The notes below the pieces were generated by a model that saw only the letters and a program-made list of their open reading frames with translations, did not search any database and had not been told where the DNA came from. From contig CM050662.1 of assembly GCA_027574665.1 (NCBI GenBank), positions 2,634,501 to 2,698,500 on the forward strand: 64,000 bases of DNA, given 5' to 3'. How positions within the stretch are numbered: the first letter of the stretch is position 1; each line of letters starts with the position of its first letter. The stretch comes from Rhynochetos jubatus (Eukaryota; Chordata; Aves; Eurypygiformes; Rhynochetidae). A program made the translations under genes and the position numbers. Of the stretch, positions 44,660-57,389 are shown one piece after another.

Positions 44660-46090
44660 TAGAATATCCAGTCGGCGGCTTCAATAAAAGAGAACCATGT
44701 CGCGCAGGGCTGTGGTCGCTGCAAATTCCGGCTCTCATTCCCCACTCATACTGATTTTGGAGAACGGCGCTGACGAACGGGGCTGTCAGCAGGCGGGGTA
44801 GCAGCGGGCGGGCGCGCTGTAGAGCGGCTTCTGGGAGTGGCAGAGGCGGTTGCAGCGCCCTCATCCCCGTGGTGACCGGAGGCTGTTTTGCAGCCTGAGA
44901 ACTTGCAATTTTACAGGCAGGGAAATGCCCGGCATAGCTGCCGGAGGAGTTGAGAGAGACGTCGGGTTCTCGGCTCGGCGCCGCTCTGCCGCATGGGCGG
45001 GACCGGTCCCCCGTACGTGCTGTCGCTGTGTCCCTCCCTGGTATCTTGCGCTAAGCCCGCTGATATGTGATGTGACGGGGGGCAAAGAGACCGTTCGAGA
45101 TGGGGTTCTTGCCGACGGCATAGCATGTTGTGAGTCCGAATTTCTGCGGTTTGATGTGGGTAACGAGAATTTTCGTGGGATTCGCTGAAATCTAGAAATC
45201 CTCTGCATACGACATTGTTCTCCCGGGCTCCATGTAATCACCTCTGCTCCCGCTGTCTCCACATAGCAGCTGGGAACTCCCGTGGCTTGTTGAAGGGCAT
45301 TTTAATAACGCTGCCCACTCAGCCAGTGGGCACAGCCTGCCTCCGCGGAGGGGAGGTAGGGTCTGCGGGAACAACAGGGGATCAGCGCGGCGCTGCGGCC
45401 GGCAGCAGAGCCGCTCTGCCGACCCTCTCCACCGGGGGAGGCGCGGGGCTGAGAGCCCACGGGAGGAGCAGCTCCCACGGGGGACAACGCGGGCTGCCTG
45501 CCACGCCGAGTCCCGAGCGGGAGGAGCTCGGTGTTTCGGATCGCTGAGGATATTGCCGTCCTTTCGCTCATCTCTGCCCGAAGCAGCCCACACGCGAAAG
45601 GCGCTAGTGGTGTCTGCACCTCCGTGGGCGGCTCCGCGCTGGCGGTTTAGACTCGGTCCGAGGAGAAGCTCCTGCTTCTGGCTCTGGTGTTCCTCAGTCC
45701 GCTGGCAGACACAATTTGCTGTCAGGCTGCCGTCAGTGTACAAGGTTTTCATGTGGTCCTTTCCGGGTGGAGATGAGGGCTGGGGCTGCCGGTCACTCCG
45801 GGAACTGCTGCCGCCGCAGACAGCTCATCGGTTCCCCTCAGAGCAGAAACCGCAGGGACGTCGCTCCGCTTGCTCCCTCGGACGGTTTCCACCCCTTCTG
45901 TTGTCTTCCGCTGAAGCGCCGTGTCCTGATTTAGCACCAATGGGGCCCCTCAGTTCTGGTGGGCGCCTCTGGGATTTTCCCAAGCCTTGGTAAGGAGCAG
46001 AACGTATCCTGCAAACCTCCCCCGAAGCACCGCTCCGCGTCTGCGCGATCTCTCTGATGCGTTGCCCGCAGAAACGGCGCCTTAAAATCG
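44660..46090. other. CpG-rich segment without a recognisable exon
   Basis: GC- and CpG-rich patches (44760-45010 and 45340-45660, and again 45780-46070) occur without any cadherin-like reading frame. A CTCF-like tcagcaggcggggt (about 10 of 14) lies near 44787, and a cggcgct word near 44767. It may be an orphan CpG island, a promoter or the remains of a lost exon; none of these can be settled here. Confidence 0.4.
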
Positions 46091-47112
46091 TTGCTAACGT
46101 AGATGATGATGATGATGATCAAACACGAGTGGCCCTTCGTGTGGTGCAGCCATGCGCTCCACAGCCTCGAGGTCATCCGGTTTTACTATTCACCTTCGTA
46201 TTTTTTCCCTTTGCTCGCTTAATAATTTCTTGTTGCCGCAACCATTGTTTACAGCACAGCATGCACGGGTGGATTAATGACATCTTACTGTCAGAAAAGA
46301 CCATGGTTGGCTGAAAATATAAGACGGGGAGGGAGAAAGAGTACATAAGGGCTGCTCGGGGCTTTGAGGGGGTGTAAATGCAGCACCACAAAAGCTTGTT
46401 CAGTGGAGGGACATGGAAGAAGCGCTCTGTGAGCACGTTGGGGAATGGGAGGTGTTGAGAGGAGGTGTGTACTGGTGAGTGGGTCTGCGGAGGTCCTAGA
46501 CCATGCTCTTGGCATCGCAAGAAGTTCCATGCCTCGGTGCGTCGGGTCAAACCAGCTTTAAGAATGGAGTCAACCGAAGGAAAAGAATAGGAAACAGTTC
46601 AGAGGTGGCAGATTGAAGGCAAATGTGGTTTGAAATGTTGGTTAATATTATCCACTGTAATACCAAGGGAAGTGTCTGCATTAATGGCGTTTAATACAAT
46701 TGACATGCAAATAACATGATTAGGGTAAGCGACTTGAATTGGAGAGAAGACTTTTGAGATTGGAGATCCTGAAAAGAAGGGTTAGGTGGAAGGATGGCCA
46801 AACGAGTGAGAGTGGAGATGGCACTCTTGAGACCCCCGGGGGGGGGGGGGGGACGGGACGACTGGATGGGGAGGTAGAGCATGAAGAGGTAGGGAGGAAC
46901 AGGCCTGGGACTGCTGAGCAGAGCAGTGGCTTCACACACAGGGCAAGGCTGGTTTCTACCCACACGCCATAACGATGCTAGTCCCTTCATGGCAGGAGAG
47001 GCTGTGGTGTATCTGGTCCTGGATATTTATTATTACCAAATACTGCATTTTGGCCATGACCCAGAGCTGTCTGCCTGAGCGGTGTGTGAATCAGGCGCTC
47101 ATCCAGGCTGGG
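46090..47112. other. Intergenic sequence, no gene seen
   Basis: This includes a short (gat)6 run at about 46101-46119 and a poly-G run at about 46838-46852. No coding or RNA gene was recognised. Confidence 0.5.
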
Positions 47113-47643
47113 TGTCATAGTTTGATGACAAGCCTTCTCTACCACCCCGGCCCGCCCCCCCCCCCCCCCCCCCCCCCCCGGTGAGGAAGGGTCGGAGGAA
47201 CAAACCAAGAAAAGCCCGTAGGAGTTGAGATAAGAACTATTTAATTATATAAATGAAACTTAGGGAGTTACTAACAATGCTAGTAAGGAATGGAGGAAGA
47301 GGATAGAACAAATGATACAGGATCCCACCCCAAGAAGGGAAAAAAGGAAAGAAAACCCCACCCGAAGGGAGCAAACCCCCCACGAAACCGCCCAGGGGCC
47401 GAGAAAGTAAGAGAGGGGAAAAAAAACTTTCAAACCCCGACTCCCAGACCGATCTGCCCGGCAAGACGCTGGCTCTGCCCGGAGCACCAACCACTTGCCA
47501 CGAGGTCCCACCACAAACAAACCCCCAGCCCCCTCGGCCGGAAGCCCCCTCAGACCCTTCCCCTTCCCAGGGTCGTGTCCAACCACAAGCCTTTCCACTC
47601 ACATCCCCACCCCCTCCACGCCGGTCCTGCCGTGCCGCAGGTC
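47113..47643 (+). mobile_element. Probable solo LTR (avian ERV family), degraded
   Basis: It opens TGTCATAGTTTGATGAC and holds 'gagataagaactatttaat', both typical of the LTR family at 28032. A poly-C run of about 25 bases sits at about 47154-47179. The 5-mer ctggg occurs immediately before (47108-47112) and at 47644-47648, a possible target-site duplication. The 3' end does not show a clean CA, so that boundary is uncertain. Confidence 0.6.
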
Positions 47644-49900
47644 CTGGGCTGACACTACCTATGCAGCTTGATGTGCTATGGGGTGAAGCAAAACACAGAC
47701 TAGCTGGTGCAAAGCTAAGACACTGAGAAAGCAGTGTGATAGGAGCTGGATGTTGAGATGGTGCTGGCAACACGTGTGTGTTATGGTGAGTGAAGCTGCC
47801 TGACTGCTGGGGACATCACTGTCTGCAGCAGAAAGTGGAAAAGGACAATTGGACAAGGGATGCTAAAATCCTGAAGCAGGATTGTATGGTTGAAAAGTGT
47901 TGTTGAAAAGAAAGATAATTGAAGATAATTCCCTTAGAGCCCTGCAAACGAACATTAGGCACTGTTAGAAAATTAAAGAGATGTAACAGAAAACTGAAGA
48001 AGTTATTTCAAGTAGTAAGTGAGTGAATTAAAGGCAAAATCGGCATAGGCTGCCAGGTACTTCTCAAAAGGTGACTACATCTTGGAAAGAAGCAAATGTA
48101 CAATTATTTCAACTGATTTTGTCCATTGCTCATTAATCAGTTTCTTTAGCACTGTTGGTATTTCAGGCACTGGTGTGCATAACCACAACTGGTTATACCA
48201 ATATTAAGATTTAAAGAAAATCTGCCTTTGAGTGGGTTTGTCTCTTCAGCAGGAGGACTTTGGGCCCCAGTTCTTGGGCTTTTTCACTACAAACCCAGTC
48301 ACAGACAGCTGAGTAAAGTCTGTATGTGGACACCTGAGAGCAACACCCATCTGCCCTAGTCTTCCTAGGCAAATGGCTTTATTTTTGCCACAGGTCAGCG
48401 TTAAGGCAAATTTATCAGTCTTTCCTGTGACCTTAATAGGTGTTATTGCACTGGTTCAGGGTATTTATAATGACTTTCAATCACTACAAAGCAGTAAATC
48501 CATCACCTTTTTCATAAGTCGTTGTATATGAAATGTATGTATGTAGTTGACATCATATCTTGTCAAAAGAGGATTCTAGGCAAATTTGGGGGGTGGGAGC
48601 CTGGATGACAATTTTATGGTGATTAGGTGGAAATGGGGGCTTTCTGCAGTTAGCAATCAAGGCAAAAAAAAGCTCAAAGGTAAACGGTGTACCATGAATA
48701 CTTACTTTGTATACTGTGTGCAATGGTCCATTGAACAAATTTACCTAGTGTGTGACTTAAGGTGGGTACACACCAGTACCACAGCTCCTGTGCTCAGCCC
48801 CCTCCCCCCCCCCCCACCCCCTCCCCCGCGGCTCTAACGGGTGCTGAAGCGTTAACGCAGTAGAAGTAAAATGCAATATTCAGGTACCTGGAGTTAAAAA
48901 AGTCATAATATCTGCAGATACTGGTACTGACCAAGGTTTGCGACACTGCCGACAGGATGGGAACCGCACTGGGAGGTTTTGCTGAGTTGTGAGGATACAA
49001 ACTGATGTATCGATTTTGTATTTATTTATTTATTTAATGTATAATTTTTGGCTGTGCTTCCAATTTTCCCCTGTTTTGAAAGGTCCCTGATACTATGTGT
49101 AATTGAAATGTTCTTTTTCACTTGTCTGGAAATTCTCGTCTGTGTAAACACAGTGAACATAGGAAGGGTTAAGATCTGTCCTTGTCACAGATTTATAGCC
49201 TCTTGCTTTTGATCGATCAGGATCTCATGATAATAAGCTCTCACAGAAGGAAGCTGGAAACGGAGGAGACCGGAGGGGTTGGCAGGGCTTGAGGCCCATC
49301 TGTGTAAATTGCTGCCGAAGGTCATTCCATTTTGAAATGCTTTCTGCCCTCTGCAACCTGCTTCGGGGGTAGTTGCTAACCGTGTCCTCGGTGCAGAAAG
49401 TCGGAGGAGCAGAGCGCTTTGGGGTTTTCTTGTGCCCTCCCCCCCGCCCCGTCATCTGCTGTCTCTGTGTGATAGCAGCTCGTCTCTTTCCACAGTTCCT
49501 GGGCATGTCCTAAAGGCAAGATCTCTCTCTGGCGCTGGTATTTACTTCTCTCCAAATAATTCGACTGCTGCAGGCTCCCTTTTTCCCCCGGCCGCCCGAG
49601 CCATCCCCATCCTGCTTTGGGGCTGGATGGGAGCTTGTCTGTGGCTGCGGGTGATCCGACTGGGGACTGTCAGCGGAGGAATCCTTCTCTCCAAACAGTC
49701 TGTGTGAATTTACCTTGTCCAAAAGGAGAAGGAAAGCCTCTCCCCTCCGACAACCTCCCTCCCTTTTCCTTACCTTTTTTTTTTTCCTCACCTTTTTTTT
49801 TTCCTCCTCTTTGAAGTTTAACAGGGGCAGAGTCGACTGTCACTTTAATTGTGCTTTTAAACCCCCTCTGGGAAATGTTGTGCTCAACCGGAGCCTGCCT
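47644..49900. other. Intergenic sequence upstream of PCDHAC1, no gene seen
   Basis: Mostly unique sequence with a C-rich run at 48799-48835 and an attt repeat at about 49019-49036. Two T-rich runs (49766-49776, 49792-49803) precede the GC-rich leader. No exon is visible. Confidence 0.5.
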
Positions 49901-49919
49901 GGACTGTGCTGATCCACGT

Positions 49920-50530
49920 TTAGCCGATGCCTGTCACTTCTCATGCGCCTTTCTCTTCCACCGCGCTACTCTGACAGCGCGCGGCAGCGCATCCCCTCGC
50001 TGCCCCTCCCGCAAGGAGCAGAGGGAGCGGTGGAGCAGAGCTCTGCATCTCTCCCTCACGGAAGCGCATCCATGCCGCGGACTGGGGGGCCCGGAGCCCG
50101 CCACGGATCTCCGTCGGGACGTGGAAAAAAACCCCAATGGGGGGAGGGGGTGGGTGAAGCAGCCGGCGGGGCGGCGGCGGCAGGGGGAGCGCAGCCCCCT
50201 CCCCGGCGGTGCAGGTGGCGCCGCGGCCTCTGGGTGGCGCCGCCGCGTCTAAGAGACGTGCGGGACCGCCGCGCCGGTCACAGCGGGCGGCGGCGGGAGC
50301 GGAGCTGCCGCCTCTCCTCGCACGGCAGCCAGCGGCGCGGGGCCGGGGCCGGTGGGGGGACCCGCCGCGGAGCTGGGGTGACTCCCGCGCCTGCAGCGAA
50401 CTTCTCGCCTTGCCACCGGTGCTCCCTGGTGCCCGTTGCCTTCGCGCTGGGAACTTTGCGGGGTTCGCTGCAATTCTGGATTATGTTCCTGCTGAGCCGG
50501 TCTGCGGGGAGCTGAGCCAGGGGAGGAAGA
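49920..50530 (+). promoter_or_regulatory. PCDHAC1: GC-rich promoter/5' leader region of PCDHAC1
   Basis: This CpG-rich segment directly precedes the PCDHAC1 start codon. The transcription start cannot be placed from sequence. It contains the CTCF-like pair at 50208-50240. Open frames across it lack conserved domains. Confidence 0.6.
50208..50240 (+). promoter_or_regulatory. Two tandem CTCF-like motifs upstream of PCDHAC1
   Basis: The sites are ggtgcaggtggcgc (50208-50221, about 11 of 14 consensus positions) and cctctgggtggcgc (50227-50240, about 12 of 14). Both are in forward orientation, 19 bp start to start, and about 290-320 bp before the ATG. In mammals the alpha-C1 promoter is CTCF-dependent, unlike alpha-C2. 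The assignment here is by motif only. Confidence 0.5.
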
Positions 50531-52945
50531 ATGCGGGTCCATTTAATGGTCTTCTGCCTTATTTGCTGCACCGTGAACGGGCAAGTAGTGTATTCCATCA
50601 CGGAGGAAACGGAGCGCGGAGCGTCTGTTGGGAACATAGCGAAGGATTTAGGAATAGATGCAGCTACACTTTCAGCTCGGAAATTTCGCATGCTCACCAG
50701 TTCAAGTAAGCAATATTTTAATATAAATGGAAGCACGGGGGCTTTGTCTGTTAACGAGCCCATAGACAGAGAGCAACTTTGTGAATTAAAGTCTACCTGT
50801 CTTCTGAATTATGAACTTGTGTTAGAAAACCCTTTAGAGCTTTATAGGATGGAATTTAAAGTCTTGGACATAAATGACAACTCCCCCAGCTTTCCCTTAA
50901 GTGAATATCATATAAAGGTGCCTGAGTTCCTGTCACCTGGGGCACGGTTTACACTCCCCAACGCCCAAGATCTTGATGAAGGTACCAACGGTGTTCAGAA
51001 CTATACTCTGAGCCCTGATGAACATTTTCATTTGGAAATGCAGACACGTGGAGATGGGAGTAAATATCCTGAATTGGTGCTTAAGAAAGCCTTAGACAGG
51101 GAGCAGCAAGCCACTCACAGACTTGTCCTTACAGCCAAAGATGGTGGGGATCCTCCAAAGTCTGGTAACGTCCCAGTCATTGTGACTGTGCTGGATACCA
51201 ATGACAATGCACCAGAATTTGAGCACTCAGTCTACAGGGCGAGTATCTTGGAAAACTCCCCCAGTGGCACTTTGGTAGTTCAAGTGCATGCCACGGACTT
51301 GGATGAAGGTCCAAATGGAGAGATCAGGTATTTATTTAGCAATACTACATCTGCTGATCTACAGCGAATGTTCTTAATTCACCCGCACACTGGGGAGGTG
51401 ACAGTCAATGGCGTTTTAGCTGTTCAGAGACCTCTCCTCGAGATGCTTATTGAGGCAAGGGATAACGGGGCATTTGGCATGTCCAGCACAGCTAAGTTGC
51501 TGGTGGAAATTACTGACGTGAACAATCATGGCCCAGAGATAACAATTACATCTCTTTCCAGTCCTGTTCCTGAGGATGCTGTTCCTGGCACAGTGATAGC
51601 TCTGCTGAGTATTATGGATAAGGACCCTGGGGAGAATGGGAAAGTAACCTGCCAGATCCTTGATAACCTTCCCTTCCAGTTAAAGCCTTCCCTTGAAAAC
51701 TACTACAGCCTGGTCACCAGTGAGCTTTTGGACCGAGAGCTGATCAGTGAGTACAACATCACCATTAATGCCACAGACTTGGGCTCTCCGCCCATCACCA
51801 CACAGAAGACCATTTGGGTGCAGATTTCTGACGTGAATGATAACCCCCCTGTTTTCAGTGCTGACACCTTTGATGTGTTTGTGGAGGAGAACAATCCACT
51901 TGGTGCTTTTCTCTACCAAGTCTCAGCATCTGATCCTGATATGGGGGAGAATGGACGGGTCTCTTACATTCTCAGGAATTCCACAGTTGCAGGCAGTGCC
52001 CTGGCCAACTTTTTGTCTGTGAATTTGGCCAATGGGAGCATCTATGCAACATGTGCCTTTGACTTTGAGCAGCTTAGGAGCTTCTATTTCGAAGTGGAAG
52101 CCAAGGACAATGGGTCACCAGCCTTGAGTGCTGCTGTAACTGTGAATGTTTACATCTCAGACCAGAATGACAATGCCCCAGCCATCCTGTACCCCACCAG
52201 CCAGAATGGCTCACTAGCTGTGGAAGTTGTTCCCCGCCTGGCTGATGAGGACTACCTGGTGACCAAAGTGGTGGCGGATGATAAGGACAATGCGCAAAAT
52301 GCCTGGCTCTCCTATCACCTTGCCCACTCCTCCGACTCCACCCTGTTCCACTTGGCACCGCACTCTGGTGAGCTGCGCACCACACGCTCCATGCGCTCCA
52401 CTGACTTCCTCAAGCACAAGGTGGTTGTGGTGGTGCAGGACCATGGGGATCCACCGCTCTCCTCTACTGTGACGGTGGGCATTCTCCTGGCTGACACCCT
52501 GCCCCAGGCACTACCGGACTTTGATGACAGTGGGGAGTCACCACCGCTGCTCAATGCTACAAACATCTACTTGATCGTTTCCCTTGCCTGTGTCTCCTGC
52601 ATCTTTGCGGCGTTCCTCCTCTTTCTTGCCATTCTGAGGTTGTGCCGCTGCCGGACTTGCTGCTGCAGTGGCTGCTGCTGCCCAGCTGATGAGTATGAAA
52701 AGTATTGCTACAGCGTGCACATGCTTCCTAGCTCCCACCTCCCAGCAGACATGCTGGAGGTCACTGGTGTCGGTAAACTGACCCATACTTACTTGTACAG
52801 GGCATCTGTAGGTCTTGGGCCTAGTAACAGCAGCATCCCAAATGGTGATGCGGGGAATATTGCCAGTGGCTCAAGGTTACAAGTGCCAGGACCCTGCATC
52901 CAAGTGCAGCAGGTCCAAAGTGATCGGTTGAGTGCTGTCCTTGTG
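50531..52945 (+). CDS. PCDHAC1: Protocadherin-alpha C1 variable exon
   Basis: This 805-residue C-type variable exon encodes a neuronal adhesion receptor. Order: signal peptide (about 1-17, then QVVYSITEE), EC1 with CX5C (LCELKSTC) and DINDNSP at about 113, EC2 ending DTNDNAP at about 222, EC3 ending DVNNHGP at about 329, EC4 ending DVNDNPP at about 434, EC5 ending DQNDNAP at about 544, EC6, a transmembrane helix at about 680-703, and a Cys-rich stub (CRCRTCCCSGCCC). PCDHAC1-specific features are the EC2 start PEFLSPGARFTLPNAQD and the stub TYLYRASVGLG. The donor GTG|gtaagt is at 52945/52946, phase 0, matching the alpha exons. Codon use is ordinary, unlike the GC-rich alphas. In the EC3-EC4 linker the Ca-ligand Asp is replaced by Asn. 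Confidence 0.95.
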
Positions 52946-55900
52946 GTAAGTACTTCTTCCTTTCACTCTTTTTTTTTCCCAGGCATATGGCCTTGTGTCC
53001 ACACTGGGTTGCTGTCAGTGTGGAAGAAGGTACTTGCAGGAGGGCAGGTGTCATTTCATGGCACCTGGAGGGAATTTCAGTTTCTTTTATGTCTTTCCTA
53101 AAGCCAAGATCTCTTGGCTGAAACGTGGTCATGGGTGGTTCTAATCTGTGCTCTATGTAGCCTGTGATTATTTATTTCTTTTTAAAATTATTTATCCTCC
53201 TCCTAATTCCTGAGACTATTTCATTGTGGGGTGAGTAGTTTACTGAGCCAAGATGCTGGTTTACAATGCCCAAGGAAAACCTAGGATGAAGTAGTTCGAA
53301 TTCAATATCTAGCATCTCTTTAGCAAATGTAATTTGCAGTGCTTATATCTGTTTCCAAGGAATCCACAGGTTTGTGAATCTGAAATAATTCTCTTCAGAG
53401 TCTCTGACCAAGCTGGTTTCTTCTCAGTGTGATGGGTGACTTTGCAGGAGATAATATCTTACTGTGATCACAGGGTAGGGCTACGAAGTGGGATGTGTCT
53501 GCAGGTCTGGTCTGCTGGGTGGGTGTTGCTGTGTCACTTGTCCAAGAATCAGTTTTCTTATACACAAAATAACACTGGTTGTGTTTTTAATAGGTGTTGT
53601 GGGTCATCTTTATATTTTTGTGAAGTTCTGAGATGTTTTGCCTGCAGACTGTCAAAATTTCCTTGGTGTGCGTAATAGTAAATAACCACTGTTGGCTCTG
53701 TCCAGGCCAGTATTCTAGGGTAAGAGCCAGTCCAGATGTTTCTAAGGCAAATGTAAGAACCCATGTTGGACAGACAGGGTATAATCTGCTGCCTGCAGTT
53801 GTTTTTATCCTAATTTCCAATTATTAGAGGTTGTCCTAAGCCTGTAACCATTATATTTACTTTAATTTCTGAAATCACTATTATAACTTTATACACATGG
53901 AATTGGCCAGCTCCTCATTGGACCTTGATGTAAGGGTAGCTTCAGCAACTTCTCTGGATAATCAAATACCTTTTCAGCCATACAATAAATGAAAAAGCGC
54001 TTCCTTTCATAGCTCTTGAATTTCCAAGGACTGATTTTTAGTAAGTTTTCCCTTGTTCTAGAAAAGATTCCTGATTTGCTTCTAAGTATGCAATTAGTTT
54101 ATTACGCCTTCTTTTATTTATCTATTGGCAAGATGAAATAGGTCTGTGGGTTGTGGGTTTTTTCCTCTCTCACTCTTTTCTGAACACCTTTTCCACAGAA
54201 ATCCTATTGACAAGGAAAGATCTTTGCTCCAATATTTGTTATTTGATTTACTCATGATAGCTTACATAGTATTTCATCAAAGTCACAATAATTTTTAAGT
54301 TCTGTTCTCTGTAGTGACGGAGAAAATGTGGCAGTTGCAGATATCAGGCATCTCATTATGCAAAGTGGAGGGTGTGGAATAAATCTTGCAAAAGCAGAAG
54401 CATCAGTGTCTTTCAGTAAGAAATTGTAGAGTCCAGGAAAGTAGCACTTGGCAGTATGTAAAAAAAAATAATTGTGCTTAATGCACTGGAGTATTTTGGG
54501 AATATAATTTATTATTTTGAGGATCTGAATAAGAAGCCAAGTTAGAACCTTTGTAATGGGGAGTTAAAACTTTCTTGGCAATCTGTTAGCTCAGAAGGTG
54601 TCTGCAAGAACCTTGATTGTGGCTTGGGGACACATCCTTGGCTGCAGAGTATTTCATAATTGCAAAACTTCTATAACAAAGGTGATACAAAAAAAATCCT
54701 TGGCACAACTAATTTCAATGTTCCTATTAAGCAAATAGGAAACTCAGGTCACCAACACATTAATGGACTGAATAATACTAAAAATGTAAAAGTATCCCCA
54801 GTGTCTGTAACAAGAACAACCAAAACGTATCTCATTACATCTCACTCTATTTCAGTCATTCAGGTGAAGTTTTAAACTTGAAATATTGAGATGCCTTTTT
54901 AGAAGCTTTTGCTAGTGGGCAAAATGAATCCCAGATGTCACCTTTGGCTATTTTATTTTCTGAGCTCCTAATATGCAGAGATGGGTAACCAGAGACATGA
55001 CCTATGTGTGAAGTCTGAAGGCTGTGCATTAACTGAACTGAGCAGGGGAGCAGAGGTAGAACTTAAACTACCCTTAGAAACTAAAAGATGTCAACTGTTA
55101 CTAATTTGGTGCTGCTGATTCCAGTGGCTAGTATACTGGAGAATCAACTACATAGATAAACACAAATATATGTGTATATATACAGTTTATTTATTTCTTG
55201 AAACATTTGCAAGTTATTAAAATGGCATTCCTATTTAAATAATCAGGAGTGGGCAGAGGCTGCAGTGTCTCTGCTTTCATTTCTGTACATGCCTTAGATT
55301 AACCAAGACTTAAAGTATAATTATGTGGAAAATAGTTTCTGAGCTGGGAAAGAACTGTCACTTGTTCTTAAAAACTATAGTCCAAACCCCTGTGGACTTA
55401 AATATGATTTCTGTGCAGAGGGATGACAGTCACTTTATTAGTGAAGAATATTTTTACTTGGTTTATATTAAAATGAGAGGATTATAATTTTTCAGTGGTT
55501 ACTAATAGAAATTTCAGCAAAAAAATTAAGTTTGAGTGTTGACTAAATTTTGTCTTGAAGTGCTTTCAGACTGGCTCATTAGGAGTTAAAAATACAAACA
55601 TGAGTGACCCTTTGAACTTCTGAGGGTTCCTTGTGTTGCTCCCTAAGAATATAAGTGTGAAAAAAAAGCATTAACTATTTAAAAGGCACTGGGAGCAACT
55701 CCGTAGTTACAATCCACAGCACTGGAAATTACTCAAAAATTACAATTTTAGCAGAATTCAATTTTTTTTTTTTTTTTTTTTTTTGAGGGAGATTGCGGTT
55801 TTCAGTACATGGAAGGTAGAAAATAACTACATGTATCAAAAGTTAATTGAAATTCCAGAAATTGAATGTATTTTCAAAATTTAGGTTAACTTCCTTATTC

Positions 55901-57380
55901 TTTGTCATCTTTTGCTACTGAATTAAATGTTAGGCTTGAATGATTTTTACGTATGCAGATGGATGAGACCCTTTTGTGCTTTTACATGTTCTATTTAGGT
56001 TAGAGCCAAAAATAGAACTATGTATGGCCATGATAACAGTATAGTAAACTGTAATTGTGTGTTTTTTGGTATTTTGCTGTGTCTTTCTCCAACGTAGCAT
56101 AAGTGACTTCTAAGAGAAAAGCATGTTACGCTGTCACTGTGCTGTAGTAGAGACAAAGGAACGAGTGGGATTACTAAAGTAAGCAGTAGTTCACTATTTC
56201 TGGGATCGTGATGTGGCCATAGATTGTTGCAGTTCTTTCGATTGCTTGTGTTGGCCTTCGTGCTACGCAAAAGGCCCATAAGAAATTTCTACATTCAGAG
56301 TGTAGTGACCTCTCTGTGGTTTGACATTCAATATTTAGGTTACATCCAAAAATAGACACAGATCTTGCAGTGAAGAATATTCCTTGCTAAACTGTAATAG
56401 GAGGAGAATAATTTTGTGCAACATGGCATGCATTTCCAGTGACAGATACGGATGCACTTATGTTAAGACAGCATGCAATCTTGGCTGAACTGCTGCAGGC
56501 TAAGCATCAGTGGCTTACTTGCACAAATAAAGACCAGCTGTGTAAGTAAGCCCTCCCTACATCTCAATCTGATGGGAGCATGCCCCATAACATAGCCACA
56601 TATAAGGGTGAAGCACCTTCCAATTTTTTTTCTGTCTGTGCTGGTAACATCCTCCTTCAAACCAGAAGTTTTATGCCCACATTGTAAGAATTCAGTTGTG
56701 TAGGCAGATTTCTTGGCTACAGAAGTTACTCTTGGGGTTAGGCCAAGAAAATCCTGGAAAGAGTGATGATCAAAGAAAATTCAGCAAGGGAAACTGGTGT
56801 AGATTTCCCTCTTTCTGACCACTACAATTATCTTTTGCAAAGAAGGATGCAGCTCTAATATTCAACAAAAGAGTACTGTGTCCAGGAAAAGCTACAAATG
56901 CCTGGGGCTGAAGTGTCTTCACTGATATCTGCCTTGGAGTATTATTTTTACAGGTAGTGGAGTGACAGGAGTAGCTTGAGACAAAGTGTTTGAGGGGCTG
57001 TGAAGAGTAATGTGACTGTTTGGGGATGCATGAGGTAAAGACAATGATAGGCAGGGAAGGATGAGATTGGATGGTGACGTGGGCTGAGGCGGGGTAGATG
57101 TGAGTAGTAGTTCTTGTATGAAAGCATAGAACAAGAAAACACAGGGTGAAGTCCAGTCCTTTGCTGTATCAGCCACCATTTAATCTTAACTCTCTGAATT
57201 CAAAGATTGACATTTTAATTGTAAAAATATTCATTCGAATTTAAAATTCACTAGGTTTTGCCCATTATTCCTAGTGCAAAGTTATTACTTTAAGGCTCTG
57301 AAACCATTTTCTGATATCCTATCAACAGATATTTGCTGTGAATTTGTAGATTTTTGTTCTTAGGCCAGCAATGTCCTTTT
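52946..57380. other. Intron/spacer 3' of PCDHAC1
   Basis: AT-rich, largely unique sequence with no cadherin exon. A poly-T run lies at about 55762-55784 and a (ta)n-like stretch at about 55168-55182. The stretch 53880-54290 resembles an ancient LINE tail and is listed separately. The alpha constant exons (PRQPNPDW-type start) are not found. Confidence 0.55.
53880..54290 (-). mobile_element. Ancient LINE (CR1/L2-like) remnant
   Basis: Phrases such as 'gcgcttcctttcatagctct', 'ccttgttcta' and 'cctttt' around 'ctgaacacc' resemble the 3' region of very old vertebrate LINEs seen in antisense. It is heavily decayed and the family call is tentative. Confidence 0.35.
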
Positions 57381-57389
57381 AGTATCAGT

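Noticed and set aside
50531-52945. Identity as a gamma-C (C3-C5) or beta protocadherin
   Set aside because: The EC2 start PEFLSPGARFTLPNAQD, the Cys-rich stub and TYLYRASVGLG fit alpha-C1, and the neighbours are alpha-type exons in the same orientation.
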